Source of the DNA: an uncultured Luteitalea sp.
Lineage (GTDB): Bacteria > Acidobacteriota > Vicinamibacteria > Vicinamibacterales > Vicinamibacteraceae
Length of the DNA stretch: 64,000 nucleotides
Direction: 5' to 3'
Assembly: GCA_934541105.1 (NCBI GenBank)
Contig: CAKTDA010000003.1
Span: 372,001-436,000, forward strand
The notes under the pieces are model-generated. The model saw only the letters and a program-made list of their open reading frames with translations. It did not search any database and was not told the origin of the DNA. Positions 19,813 to 28,638 of the stretch are shown here, one piece after another (position 1 is the stretch's first letter; the number at the start of each line of letters is the position of its first letter). Made by a program: the position numbers and the translations under genes.

Positions 19813-21072
19813 GTGGCGGCCACCGACACCACGCACGCTCCCGTCTTCGATCTCGACCGCGTCCCCCTCGATCGCATCGCCGCCGCAGAAGGCACGCCGA
19901 CCTACGTCTACAGCGCCCCCGTCGTGCGCGGTCGGCTGGCGTCCCTGTTGCAGGCCTTTGCGGCCTGCGACTATCCGTTCGCCATGCACTACGCCATGAA
20001 GGCGAACTCGTCGCTCGGCATCGTCAGGCTCGTGCGCGAGGCTGGCGCCGACGCCGACGCGAACTCGATCGGCGAGATCGACGTCGCCCTGCGTGCCGGC
20101 TACAGGCCGGAACAGGTGGTGTTCACGGGCGTCGGGAAGTCCCCCGGCGAGCTCGCCCGGGCAGTGACCCTGGACCTCAAGGCGATCAATGCGGAGTCGG
20201 CCGGTGAACTCGACCGCATCGACGCACTGGCGCGTGCACAGGGCGTGCGCGCTCGCGTCGCGCTCCGGGTCAATCCCGACGTCGATGCCCAGAGCCATCC
20301 GCACATCTCCACCGGGCTCAAGTCGAGCAAGTTCGGCGTGCCGCTCGACGATGCGGCCGAGATCCTGCGGGCGCGTCGCGACGCCGCGGGGCTGTCGATC
20401 GTCGGCCTGCACGTCCACGTCGGATCGCAGATCACGTCGCTCGGCCCGCTCTGCGAGGCCGCCCGCAAGGTGGCCGGGCTGGCGACCACGCTGCGCGCCG
20501 AAGGATTCCCGCTCGCGCACCTCGACCTCGGCGGCGGCCTCGGCATCGTCTACGACGACGGGAGCGTCCCTTCGTACGAGGCCTTCGCGCGCGCGCTCGT
20601 GGACGTCGCGCGCCCGACGGGCCTCACGCTGATTGTCGAGCCGGGACGGACGATCGTCGGCCCGGCCGGCGTCCTGCTCGCGCGGGTGATCGACGTCAAG
20701 CCGCACGCTGGCGGCGGGCGCTTCGTCGTGCTCGACGCCGGCATGACCGAACTGCTGCGGCCCGCGCTCTACGGCGCCTTCCACCGCATCGTGGCGGTGC
20801 ACGGAGAATCGCGTCCGCTCGTGCCCTGCGACGTCGTCGGCCCGGTGTGCGAGAGCAGCGACACGTTCGGCCGCACCCGCGAGCTGCCGGATCCGCGCGT
20901 CGGCGACCTGCTTGCCATCATGGATGCCGGCGCGTACGGCGCGGTGATGTCCAACACGTACAACCGCCGTCCGCTGCCGCCTGAAGTGCTGGTGGAGGCC
21001 GACGGCAGCTGGACGCGCCTCCGTCGCCGGCAGACGATCGACGACATGCTGGCGCTCGAAGAGCAGGCATGA
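19813..21072 (+). CDS. lysA: diaminopimelate decarboxylase
   Basis: A 419-residue PLP enzyme making L-lysine from meso-diaminopimelate, the last step of lysine synthesis. The PLP-binding Lys is at about 63 in YAMKANSS. HVHVGSQI, the glycine-rich LDLGGGLGI phosphate-binding loop, and GPVCESSDTFG (catalytic Cys) with AGAYGAVMSNTYN are all present. The start is GTG 19813, preceded only by a TATGAT box. The end overlaps tmk by four bases (ATGA), so the two are translationally coupled. Confidence 0.96.
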   Translation: MAATDTTHAPVFDLDRVPLDRIAAAEGTPTYVYSAPVVRGRLASLLQAFAACDYPFAMHYAMKANSSLGIVRLVREAGADADANSIGEIDVALRAGYRPEQVVFTGVGKSPGELARAVTLDLKAINAESAGELDRIDALARAQGVRARVALRVNPDVDAQSHPHISTGLKSSKFGVPLDDAAEILRARRDAAGLSIVGLHVHVGSQITSLGPLCEAARKVAGLATTLRAEGFPLAHLDLGGGLGIVYDDGSVPSYEAFARALVDVARPTGLTLIVEPGRTIVGPAGVLLARVIDVKPHAGGGRFVVLDAGMTELLRPALYGAFHRIVAVHGESRPLVPCDVVGPVCESSDTFGRTRELPDPRVGDLLAIMDAGAYGAVMSNTYNRRPLPPEVLVEADGSWTRLRRRQTIDDMLALEEQA

Positions 21073-21701
21073 CGCGCGGCCGGCTCATCGCGATCGAGGG
21101 GCTCGACCAGAGCGGCAAGCAGACGCAGGCCCTGCGGCTGCGAGAGGCGCTCGAGGCCAGGGGCACGACGGTCGCCAGCTTCGATTTCCCCGACTACGCG
21201 ACGCCGATCGGCGCCGAGATCGGCGCAGCGCTGCGCGGCCTGCGGTCGTTCCCGGCCGACTGCCTCCAGCTGCTGTACGTCGCCAACCGCTGCGAGCACC
21301 GGCCGGCAATCGAGGCGGCGCTCGACGCCGGCACCTGGGTCGTCTGCGATCGGTATCTCGCCTCGTCGATTGCCTACGGCGAGGCACAGGGGCTGGACCC
21401 CGGCTGGCTGCTGCAGATCCAGCACGTGCTGCCGGCTGCCGACGTCACGCTGCTGCTCGACATCGCGCCAGGCGATGCGGCGCGGCGCAAGCAGGAGCAA
21501 CGCGACGCCTTCGAACAGGATCTCGCGCTGCTCGCGCGGGTCCGGGCGAGCTACCTGCGCCAGGCGTCCGCGACGCCTCGCTGGCACGTGGTGGACGCCG
21601 CGAGGGATCGCGATGCCGTCACAGACGACGTGCTGCAGATCGTGCTGTCGATGTGGGAGCCGGGTGGTGGGGCAGGGCAGGCCGCAGGGTCGAGCCGCTA
21701 G
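21069..21701 (+). CDS. tmk: thymidylate kinase
   Basis: A 210-residue kinase converting dTMP to dTDP. The P-loop reads EGLDQSGKQTQ, with Gln where Ser or Thr normally follows the Walker Lys. FPDYATPIG carries the base-binding region, and VVCDRYLASSIAYGEAQGLD contains the DR(Y) motif. The LID region is short (GDAARRKQEQRDAFE). It overlaps lysA by ATGA. The last 4 bp also overlap the end of the small opposite-strand gene at 21698. Confidence 0.93.
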   Translation: MTRGRLIAIEGLDQSGKQTQALRLREALEARGTTVASFDFPDYATPIGAEIGAALRGLRSFPADCLQLLYVANRCEHRPAIEAALDAGTWVVCDRYLASSIAYGEAQGLDPGWLLQIQHVLPAADVTLLLDIAPGDAARRKQEQRDAFEQDLALLARVRASYLRQASATPRWHVVDAARDRDAVTDDVLQIVLSMWEPGGGAGQAAGSSR

Positions 21702-21946
21702 CGGGTGCGGGCGGTGTCGGGCCGCCGCTTGCGGACGGCGCCGACGACCTCGACCTGCACGAGGACACCGTCGATCTCGCGCGGCATCCCGGGGTCCGCT
21801 TCGTGCCACTCGTCCACGTTGACCTTCACCGCATATTCGCCGTCCACCCGCGTGATGCCCACGGCTGCCGGCTGGCCTGCCGCCTCTAGGCAGGCTTCGG
21901 CTTCCTTCTTCGCCGCGCGGGCCTTGTCGAGCGAGATGCGGGACAT
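21698..21946 (-). CDS. small stand-alone protease-prodomain-like protein
   Basis: An 82-residue protein without a signal peptide. The N-terminal part is a charged helix (LDKARAAKKEAEACLEA). The rest (AAVGITRVDGEYAVKVNV, then IDGVLVQVEVVGAVRKR) is a beta-alpha-beta pattern. The same pattern occurs in residues 62-112 of the neighbouring protease (AIGVAPKAREYRVAVRV and VDLRVVGRIDKR). It begins 26 bp after the protease stop on the same strand, so the two form an operon. A chaperone or inhibitor role in trans is inferred from propeptide-like inhibitors of other proteases. Confidence 0.75.
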   Translation of the reverse strand: MSRISLDKARAAKKEAEACLEAAGQPAAVGITRVDGEYAVKVNVDEWHEADPGMPREIDGVLVQVEVVGAVRKRRPDTARTR

Positions 21947-21972
21947 GTCCCCATCTTCGACCCGTTCGCGCG

Positions 21973-23043
21973 TCACTGCAAGTGGAGCGAGGCGTCGAGC
22001 GCCTCGAGCACCTCGTGGATCGGGTTGGCGTACGTCAGGCCCCGTCCGTTGCTGCCGCCGGTCTCGCTTCCGGCAAACAGGAGCGCCACGGCCTGCATGT
22101 CGGCATCCACGATCAGCGCGCCGCTGTCGCCGCCATCGCTGAAGGCGCGGCGGCCCGCGCCCTCGATCTCGATCTGGCCGTCGAACCTCAGGTTGCCGAC
22201 GTCGAAGCCGACGACGACGTTGTCGAGGTCGAACGCCGTGACGCGACCCTTGCGGGCGCCGGTGGTGCGGCCGATCTTGAACACGTCCACGCCCTGATCC
22301 ACGAACTCGGGACCGAGGCCTGCCAGCGTCCTGTCGGCACCGCGCACGAGCGCGCGCAGTCGCGTCGGATCGCACGACACCCCGGCGTCGAGCCTGGCGA
22401 GCGCGGCGTCCACGCGATTTGCCGCGGCGGGTTTGAAGCGGACCCAGCGCGAGAGGCTGCCGACCCTGTCGCGCGGATCCTGTCCGCCGTCGAACGCGCC
22501 CGGCTGCACGATGGCATCCCCGCGCCGCCCGTGATCCTCGTTTGCCAGCACGTGGTTGTTCGAGAGCACGCACGTCGTGCCGCGCGTCGTCACGAACGCG
22601 CCGATGGTGCCGGCGGTGACGCCCACGTGCCCGATCGAGCCGCCGAGGAGCAGCGGACGCTGCTGCTGCCGATACCACGGCGCTGCCGCGAGCGGCCGCG
22701 TGATCACGCGCTTGTCGATGCGCCCCACCACGCGCAGGTCCACCTCGCCACGGGCCTCGGTGCGAATGCGATCGACGAGCGGACTGTCGAGCAGGCCCTG
22801 CCGCTGGACGCGGACGGCCACGCGATACTCGCGGGCCTTCGGCGCCACGCCAATCGCCACCGAGCGGTGCACGAACGGCACGGCCTCGATCGGCCGCGCC
22901 TGGATGCCGAAGCAGCCGCCGGCGCCGCCGCTCGCAACCGCACGCGCACCCGCGGCGCGCACGCGGCCCACGTCGGCGACGAACGGCGTGACGACGCTCG
23001 CGAGCAGGTGCTGTTTCAGTTCATGAGCCGATTCGAGCCGCAT
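21973..23043 (-). CDS. trypsin-like serine protease
   Basis: A 356-residue chymotrypsin-fold peptidase. The triad is readable: His164 in VLSNNHVLA, Asp212 in NRVDAALARLD, and Ser307 in FSDGGDSGALIVD. Residues 60-112 form a small N-terminal domain resembling bacterial trypsin-like prodomains. No signal peptide or membrane segment is seen, so it may be cytoplasmic or exported in another way. The frame is open far upstream, but AGGAGG lies six bases before ATG 23043 and fixes the start. It is followed by a small gene coding for a protein like its own N-terminal domain. Confidence 0.88.
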   Translation of the reverse strand: MRLESAHELKQHLLASVVTPFVADVGRVRAAGARAVASGGAGGCFGIQARPIEAVPFVHRSVAIGVAPKAREYRVAVRVQRQGLLDSPLVDRIRTEARGEVDLRVVGRIDKRVITRPLAAAPWYRQQQRPLLLGGSIGHVGVTAGTIGAFVTTRGTTCVLSNNHVLANEDHGRRGDAIVQPGAFDGGQDPRDRVGSLSRWVRFKPAAANRVDAALARLDAGVSCDPTRLRALVRGADRTLAGLGPEFVDQGVDVFKIGRTTGARKGRVTAFDLDNVVVGFDVGNLRFDGQIEIEGAGRRAFSDGGDSGALIVDADMQAVALLFAGSETGGSNGRGLTYANPIHEVLEALDASLHLQ

Positions 23044-23183
23044 CGCGCCTCCTGCGGTTGCCCGGGCCATTGCCATGGCAGGCCCGACGGGATCCTCCCG
23101 ACGAGTTCGCGCCTCGTGGATCGCGCACGCACGTACGGGACGCGCCACCGGCCCGCATTCTGACGGCTTTCCAGCTGAACCCC

Positions 23184-23211
23184 GTTCGGCGTTCAGCGTC
23201 CAGCGTTCACA
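23184..23211. repeat. heptamer array (GTTCAGC type)
   Basis: Four consecutive degenerate 7-bp units: GTTCGGC, GTTCAGC, GTCCAGC, GTTCACA. They lie in the 237-bp gap between the protease gene and iclR. The rest of the gap (23044-23183) shows nothing I can assign. Confidence 0.65.
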
Positions 23212-23236
23212 GGTCGGCGGCTGCGCCCCGGGATGT

Positions 23237-23278
23237 TGCCCGATACCAGATGCCCGATACCCGGTATTCTGTACCGCA
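23237..23278. repeat. heptamer array abutting the iclR start
   Basis: Six 7-bp units: TGCCCGA, TACCAGA, TGCCCGA, TACCCGG, TATTCTG, TACCGCA. It ends two bases before ATG 23281. Its TATTCT (23265-23270) is placed like a -10 box ten bases before the ATG. Confidence 0.65.
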
Positions 23279-23280
23279 CA

Positions 23281-24114
23281 ATGCGTTCTCCTGGGCAGAA
23301 TCATCATCCCGAGACCTACAACATCGCGGTGATCGACAAGACGCTGACCATCGTGGAACTGCTGCGCGACAACCCGTCGGGGCTGTCGCTCCAGGCCATC
23401 ACCGAGCAGACGGGATTCATCAAGAGTTCGGTGCACCGGACGCTCGGGAGCCTCAAGTGGCACGGCTATGTGGAGCAGCCCGTCGCGGGCGGCCCGTACA
23501 GGCTCGGGATGAAGTGCCTCCTGCTGGCGCGGGGGCTGACCGATGGCGTCGAACTGCTGCCGCATGCCCGCCCCTACATGGACGAACTCGTGGACGCCTT
23601 CAACGAGAGCGCCTACCTGGCGGTGCTGCACGGCGGGCGCGCGCTGTTCGTGGACGTACGCGAGACGCGGCGGCGCGACCTGCGCCTCGTCGGTCCGCTC
23701 GGAGCCGAGGTCTCGTTTCACGCAACGGCTGCCGGCAAGGCGATTGCCGCATACATGCCGCCAGACATCCGCCGCCGTCTCCTCGAACGCATGGCGCTCA
23801 CGGCGGTGACGGCGCGTACCCGCACGCGCCGCAGCGACGTCGAGCAGGAATGGGCGGCCGTCGCGCGGCGCGGAGTGGCCGTCAACGCCGAGGAGACGCT
23901 CGTGGGCGCGCTGTTCGTCGCGGCGCCGGTGTTCGACGCGGATCGCTCCGTGTGCGGTGCGATCAGCCTCGGTCTCCCGACGGCGCGGCACACGACCGCG
24001 CTCGGCCGCAGCATCGCGGCCCGGATGAAGGACGTGTGCGGCCGCTTGTCGCGCTCACTCGGCGAGGCCGGATACGTCCATCGCGATCGCGACCTGCACG
24101 ATCCGCAGCGATGA
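23281..24114 (+). CDS. IclR-family transcriptional regulator
   Basis: A 277-residue regulator. The N-terminal winged helix (about 15-80) shows IVELLRDNPSGLSLQAITEQTG and KSSVHRTLGSLKWHGYVEQ. The C-terminal effector domain (about 95-265) shows LAVLHGGRALFVDVRE, FHATAAGKAIAAYMP and GVAVNAEE with GAISLGLP. ATG 23281 gives the expected length, and no ribosome binding site precedes it. A palindrome of the same 7-3-7 form as the one before the receptor gene lies within its codons 2-7, which suggests autoregulation. It probably controls the receptor operon at 24247; the effector is unknown. Confidence 0.92.
   Translation: MRSPGQNHHPETYNIAVIDKTLTIVELLRDNPSGLSLQAITEQTGFIKSSVHRTLGSLKWHGYVEQPVAGGPYRLGMKCLLLARGLTDGVELLPHARPYMDELVDAFNESAYLAVLHGGRALFVDVRETRRRDLRLVGPLGAEVSFHATAAGKAIAAYMPPDIRRRLLERMALTAVTARTRTRRSDVEQEWAAVARRGVAVNAEETLVGALFVAAPVFDADRSVCGAISLGLPTARHTTALGRSIAARMKDVCGRLSRSLGEAGYVHRDRDLHDPQR
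23285..23301. promoter_or_regulatory. predicted IclR operator at the regulator start
   Basis: GTTCTCC-TGG-GCAGAAT, an imperfect inverted repeat with the same 7-3-7 spacing and nearly the same bases as the palindrome at 24139. Being downstream of the likely iclR promoter, it would fit autorepression. Confidence 0.5.
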
Positions 24115-24138
24115 ACGCGATGCCGGCTCGGCCGTATC

Positions 24139-24155
24139 GTTCTGCTGTGCAGAAC
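24139..24155. promoter_or_regulatory. predicted IclR operator, primary site
   Basis: GTTCTGC-TGT-GCAGAAC, a perfect 7-bp inverted repeat with a 3-base spacer, 25 bp after the iclR stop. It lies just upstream of the likely receptor promoter (-35 at 24181). Confidence 0.65.
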
Positions 24156-24156
24156 T

Positions 24157-24174
24157 GATTCCGCGGGGCAGAAC
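24157..24174. promoter_or_regulatory. predicted IclR operator, secondary site
   Basis: A degenerate second palindrome one base after the primary site. Its right half GGCAGAAC repeats the primary half-site exactly, and its left half GATTCCGC is weak. Paired sites would suit a dimer-of-dimers regulator. Confidence 0.45.
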
Positions 24175-24180
24175 TAGCGC

Positions 24181-24209
24181 TTGACTCCGCCCCAGCCGCG
24201 TGCGATACC
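24181..24209 (+). promoter_or_regulatory. candidate promoter of the receptor operon
   Basis: TTGACT (24181-24186) is a good -35. A 17-bp spacer leads to GATACC (24204-24209), a weak -10 preceded by an extended TGC. Both predicted operators lie directly upstream of the -35, a position suggesting activation by the regulator rather than simple blocking. Confidence 0.45.
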
Positions 24210-24246
24210 TCGTGCCGATTCCGGAATCCCTGCGAGGAGGCACGAC

Positions 24247-27200
24247 ATGCGACATGCGCGGACGGCGGGCATGGCCCTGTGCGCACTACTGCTCGGCCTG
24301 TGTACGCCAGCCACCGGCCAGGTGGCGCGTTCCCAGCTGAACGGCACGGTGACCGACAACACGGACGCGGTGCTGCCAGGCGTGCTGGTGACGGCCACGC
24401 GCGTGGAGACAGGCGTCGCCTCCACGGCGACGACGACGGGTGCGGGTGTCTTCGTGATTCCGCAGCTGCCTCCGGGCACCTACACGCTGCGGGCCACGCT
24501 CGACGGCTTCGGGCCGGCAGCCGCCGAGAACATCTCGCTGCGCGAAGGCCAGGCGCTGACGATCAACCTCAGGCTCGGTGTGCAGAACCTCACCGAGCAG
24601 GTGACGGTGCAGGCGCCGGTCATCGAGACGAGCACCTCCGAGATCGGCCGCTACGTGTCGAACAAGGAGTTCGAGACGTGGCCGGTGCCCGTCGGCGACG
24701 GCCAGCGCCAGATCCAGAGCTTCATCTTCTCGAGCCTGCCGGGAACGGTCGGCAGCTCGTGGGAGGGGTCCATCAACGGCGGCCAGGCGTTCTCGCACGA
24801 GATCCTGATCGAGGGCATGCCGCTCGGGCGCAACCTCCAGGGCGGGGGCAACAACGAGATGTCGCCGCCGACCGAGATGATCCAGGAGTTCAAGCTGCAG
24901 ACCGGCACGATCAGCGCCGAGCACGGCGGCGGCCAGACGGCCGTGGCGAGCTTCGCGGTCAAGTCGGGCACGAACGACCTGCGCGGCTCGGCCGCGTACT
25001 ACATGCAGGACCGTGCGCTCGACGCCGGCAACTTCGTCAACAACGCGCTCGGGCGTCCCAAGCCGCTGCGCTCGCTCGACAACGGCGCCATCGCCATCGG
25101 TGGCCCGATCGTGATCCCGAAGCTGTTCGACGGCCGCAATCGCAGCTTCTTCTACGGCACGTTCGAGTTCACGAACGAGTCGAACCTGACCGCGTCAAAC
25201 TTCCGGGCGCTGCCGACCGCCGAGTTCTACGACGGCGACTTCTCCCGCCTGCTCGACCCGGCCTACACGGGCAACGCGCAGTCGGGACGCGTCATCGGCA
25301 CCGACGCGCTCGGCCGTCCCGTCGTCTTCGGCCAGATCTACGACCCGCGCTCGGCACGCCTCGTCAACGGCCAGGTCGTGCGCGACCCGTTCCCCGGCAA
25401 CCGCATCCCCCGCGAGGCATGGGACCCTGTCGCGCGCTCGACGATCGACCAGGACCTGTGGGACCTGCCCGAACTCGATCGGCTGCTCAACAACCAGCGC
25501 ACGCTCGACGGCTGCTGCCCCGAGTTCAAGCAGAAGACGTACGCGGTCAAGTACGACCAGGTGATCACCAACGCGCACCGCATGTCGATGTACGTCAACG
25601 TGCAGCGCCGCGAGCGCAACAACTCGGCCGGCGGCCGCTATGGCCCGCCTCCGGGAAAGCCGACCAACCTGTACCAGTTGCAGCGCACGCCGAGCTGGCT
25701 GTTCCGCGGGTCCGAGCAGTGGGTCATCTCCGACAACCTCGTCCACCGCATCGCGTTCGGCTACAACAAGTTCGGCAACCACAACCAGAGCGTGCACATC
25801 AACCAGGGCTGGCCGTCGAAGATCGGCCTCTCCAACGTGCCCGAGACGCTCTTCCCGCGGTTTGCCTTCGGCGGCCCGGCCCTGTTCGGCGGGCTCGGCA
25901 ACTACGGCACGACGGCGCGCGGGTCGTCAAACGAGGGCAGCACGATCTTCCAGGACGACATCACGTACGTGCGCGGCCGGCACAGCCTCAAGGGCGGCTT
26001 CGAGGGGCGGTTCTACTTCTATGACGTGTCGCCGTTCGACGACACCGGCGCGTTCACCTTCAACCAGCAGCAGACGAACATGCCGGGCTTCGACGCCAGC
26101 ACGGGCCATGCGTACGCGAGCTTCCTGCTCGGCGCCGTGCAGTCGGCCAGCCGGAACGTCGTGCGCACGCAGCCCCGCTGGCGCTCGCGCGACTACTCGT
26201 TCTTCATCCAGGACGACTTCAAGGTCACGTCGAACCTGACGCTGAACCTCGGACTGCGCTGGGAGTTGATTCGCCCGATGTCGGAGAAGAACGGCATCAT
26301 GACGACCGCCGACCTGTCGCTCGCGAACACCGCGGCCGGCAACCTGCCCGGCGCGCTCGTGTTCGCCGACGAGCAGGGGCGCACGTCGTTCCTCGAGCCG
26401 TACAACAAGCAGATCCAGCCGCGCCTCGGCTTCGCGTATGCGTTCTCGCCGAAGACCGCGCTGAGCGGCGGCTACAGCCTGAGCAACACGCCGCCGGTGG
26501 CCGGCCTCGACTTCGGCGGTCCGTCCACGTTCGGCTACGACGGGTTCATCGCGGTCAACCGCTCGAACTTCCCGACGCAGTTCACGCAGGACCCCGTGAT
26601 GTATCTGAGCCAGCCGTTCCCCGACTTCCGGGGCACGCTGCCCGCGCACGACCCCACGCTCGCCAACGGTCAGGGCGTGACCGTGATCACCGGCGACATG
26701 TCGCGCCGCGAGAAGTCGCACAGTTTCCACGTCACCCTGCGCAAGGAGCTGCCTGCGCGCTTCGTCGCCTCGACGAGCTACATGGGCAACCGCGGCGATC
26801 GCCTCGAGGTGGATGGCGAGATCAACCGCGTGCCGTTCGGCGCGATCGGCCAGTACGGCGACGCGCTGCTCGACAGCCTCTCCTCGCAGTCGTCGCTCGG
26901 CGTCGCGCGGCCCTATCCGTCGTTCAACAGCACCGTGCTCGACGCCCTGCGGCCCTACCCGCAGTTCACGAGCGTGGCCCTCTACGACAACCGCGTGGGC
27001 AAGTCGCGCTACAACTCGTTCCAGGCCTCCATCGAACGGCAGTTCTCCAACGGCCTGGCGGTCCTGGCGGCTTACACGCTCGCCAAGGCGGAGGTCACGG
27101 GCCTCAGCCAGACGGGCGACCTGAACGAATGGCGCCTCGATCCGCTGATTCACGTGCCGCAGTTCTTCAAGCTCACGTGGATCTACGAGCTGCCCATCGG

Positions 27201-27729
27201 CCCGGGCAAGCTGATCGACGTCGACGGCCTGCTCGGCAACATCATCGGCGGCTGGACCCTCAGCGGCATCCACAACTACCGCTCCGGCGCGCCGATTGCC
27301 ATCACCGACAGCCGCATCAACGGCCTCGGCTATCCCTTCCGTGTCGACGTCGTGCCGGGTGTCGATCCACGGCTCGACACCGGCGGCGGCAGCGTGGACG
27401 TCGCCAACGGCACGCCGTACCTCAACCCGGCCGCGTTCGAGACCCAGCCGCTGTCGGCGCGCGGCATCCCCTCGCGCATCGGCACGGCTCCCGCCGTGCT
27501 CACCGAGGTGCGCGGTCCCGCCCAGGCGCGCGAGGACATCGGCCTGATGAAGCGCTTCCGCTTCCTCGGCGATCGCACGATCGAGTTCCGCGCCGAGGCA
27601 CTCAACGTCCTCAACCGCAGCCGGCTCGGCATGCCCGTGACCGACCTCGCGAGCCCGAACTTCGGCCGCATCTTCGGCACCCAGATGGGACAGCGCCGCG
27701 TCCAGCTCTCGCTGCGCGCGACCTTCTGA
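24247..27729 (+). CDS. TonB-dependent receptor with carboxypeptidase-like N-terminal domain
   Basis: A 1160-residue outer-membrane transporter. The signal peptide is about 1-25 (ALCALLLGLCTPATGQ). A carboxypeptidase-regulatory-like domain follows (about 28-110, QLNGTVTDNTDAVLPGV and LPPGTYTLRATLDGF). The plug includes ILIEGMPLG and NEMSPPTEMIQEFKLQTG. A long beta-barrel then runs to a terminal aromatic residue (RRVQLSLRATF). GAGGAGG lies six bases before ATG 24247. This is the oversized receptor type common in Acidobacteriota, where carbohydrate or polymer uptake is assumed. It is followed after 3 bp by a TPR gene and then a CRTAC gene. No SusD-like gene is present. Confidence 0.93.
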   Translation: MRHARTAGMALCALLLGLCTPATGQVARSQLNGTVTDNTDAVLPGVLVTATRVETGVASTATTTGAGVFVIPQLPPGTYTLRATLDGFGPAAAENISLREGQALTINLRLGVQNLTEQVTVQAPVIETSTSEIGRYVSNKEFETWPVPVGDGQRQIQSFIFSSLPGTVGSSWEGSINGGQAFSHEILIEGMPLGRNLQGGGNNEMSPPTEMIQEFKLQTGTISAEHGGGQTAVASFAVKSGTNDLRGSAAYYMQDRALDAGNFVNNALGRPKPLRSLDNGAIAIGGPIVIPKLFDGRNRSFFYGTFEFTNESNLTASNFRALPTAEFYDGDFSRLLDPAYTGNAQSGRVIGTDALGRPVVFGQIYDPRSARLVNGQVVRDPFPGNRIPREAWDPVARSTIDQDLWDLPELDRLLNNQRTLDGCCPEFKQKTYAVKYDQVITNAHRMSMYVNVQRRERNNSAGGRYGPPPGKPTNLYQLQRTPSWLFRGSEQWVISDNLVHRIAFGYNKFGNHNQSVHINQGWPSKIGLSNVPETLFPRFAFGGPALFGGLGNYGTTARGSSNEGSTIFQDDITYVRGRHSLKGGFEGRFYFYDVSPFDDTGAFTFNQQQTNMPGFDASTGHAYASFLLGAVQSASRNVVRTQPRWRSRDYSFFIQDDFKVTSNLTLNLGLRWELIRPMSEKNGIMTTADLSLANTAAGNLPGALVFADEQGRTSFLEPYNKQIQPRLGFAYAFSPKTALSGGYSLSNTPPVAGLDFGGPSTFGYDGFIAVNRSNFPTQFTQDPVMYLSQPFPDFRGTLPAHDPTLANGQGVTVITGDMSRREKSHSFHVTLRKELPARFVASTSYMGNRGDRLEVDGEINRVPFGAIGQYGDALLDSLSSQSSLGVARPYPSFNSTVLDALRPYPQFTSVALYDNRVGKSRYNSFQASIERQFSNGLAVLAAYTLAKAEVTGLSQTGDLNEWRLDPLIHVPQFFKLTWIYELPIGPGKLIDVDGLLGNIIGGWTLSGIHNYRSGAPIAITDSRINGLGYPFRVDVVPGVDPRLDTGGGSVDVANGTPYLNPAAFETQPLSARGIPSRIGTAPAVLTEVRGPAQAREDIGLMKRFRFLGDRTIEFRAEALNVLNRSRLGMPVTDLASPNFGRIFGTQMGQRRVQLSLRATF

Positions 27730-27732
27730 GCG

Positions 27733-28638
27733 ATGCACACCCTCCTGCTGGCGTTCCTGTCGATTGGACAGGAGTGCCAGCAGGCCACCGCACGCGGACG
27801 TGACGCGTACGAGCGCCAGGCGTACGCCGATGCCGCCAGCCACTTTGCGGATGCCCGCGTCGCCTGTGCAGACGCCGGGCAGACGACACTCGACGACCTC
27901 GTCCTCGCGCACGCGCAGGCCCTGCTGCTCGCGGGCCGACCGCCGGCAGCCATCGAGGCGATCGCCTCGCTGCTCGCATACGCCCCGACCCACGTCGCCG
28001 CCCTGAAGCTGCGCGCCCGCGCCCGATACCTCACCGGTGCCGATGCGGAGGCCGAAGCCGACCTGCGCACCGCCGCGCAACTCGCGCCCCGCGACGCGGA
28101 GATCCCGTACGACCTCGGACGCATCCACGCCCAGCAGGGGAGGCACCGCGACGCCTACACCGCGTTCGGGCAGGCACTCGCGCTCGACCCGCGCGCCTAT
28201 CGCGCCCACGACAACCTGGGGCTTGCCGCCGAGGCGCTCGGTGACCCCGATGCGGCGCTGCGCCACTACCTCGCCGCCATCGCCATCGTGTCGGCCGATC
28301 CTTCGCTGGCGTATGGCACCGTCTACGCCAACCTCGCCGACCTGCTGCTGCGGCGCGGCGAGCATCGGCGTGCCTTCGATGCCGCGGCCGAGGCCGCAGC
28401 GCGCAGTCCACGCGAGGCGCGGCACTTCTTCCTCGCAGGCAAGGCGCTCGTCCACCTGCAACAGGACGCCATCGCGGTGAAGTGGCTCGAGCAGTCGGCG
28501 TCGCTCGATGCGGCGTATGCCGAGCCGCACTACCTGCTCGCGCAGGTGTATCGGCGGCTCGGACGCACCACCGATGCTGCACGAGCGTTGGCCGCGTTCG
28601 AGCGCCTCGCAGCGCTCGGCCCGCGGGAGCGGCGGTGA
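27733..28638 (+). CDS. TPR-repeat protein
   Basis: A 301-residue protein made of about seven tetratricopeptide repeats, for example IPYDLGRIHAQQGRHRDAYTA, AHDNLGLAAEALGDPDAALRH and PHYLLAQVYRRLGRTTDAA. A short hydrophobic N-terminus (MHTLLLAFLSIG) could be a weak signal sequence, which would fit its exported neighbours. It starts 3 bp after the receptor stop and overlaps the CRTAC gene by 4 bp (GTGA), so the three genes are one operon. It likely serves as a protein-protein scaffold; the partner is not known. Confidence 0.9.
   Translation: MHTLLLAFLSIGQECQQATARGRDAYERQAYADAASHFADARVACADAGQTTLDDLVLAHAQALLLAGRPPAAIEAIASLLAYAPTHVAALKLRARARYLTGADAEAEADLRTAAQLAPRDAEIPYDLGRIHAQQGRHRDAYTAFGQALALDPRAYRAHDNLGLAAEALGDPDAALRHYLAAIAIVSADPSLAYGTVYANLADLLLRRGEHRRAFDAAAEAAARSPREARHFFLAGKALVHLQQDAIAVKWLEQSASLDAAYAEPHYLLAQVYRRLGRTTDAARALAAFERLAALGPRERR

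Noticed and set aside
25927..28530. 867-codon minus-strand open frame
   Set aside because: It is antisense to the receptor barrel and the TPR gene, with low-complexity Arg/Val/Glu composition.
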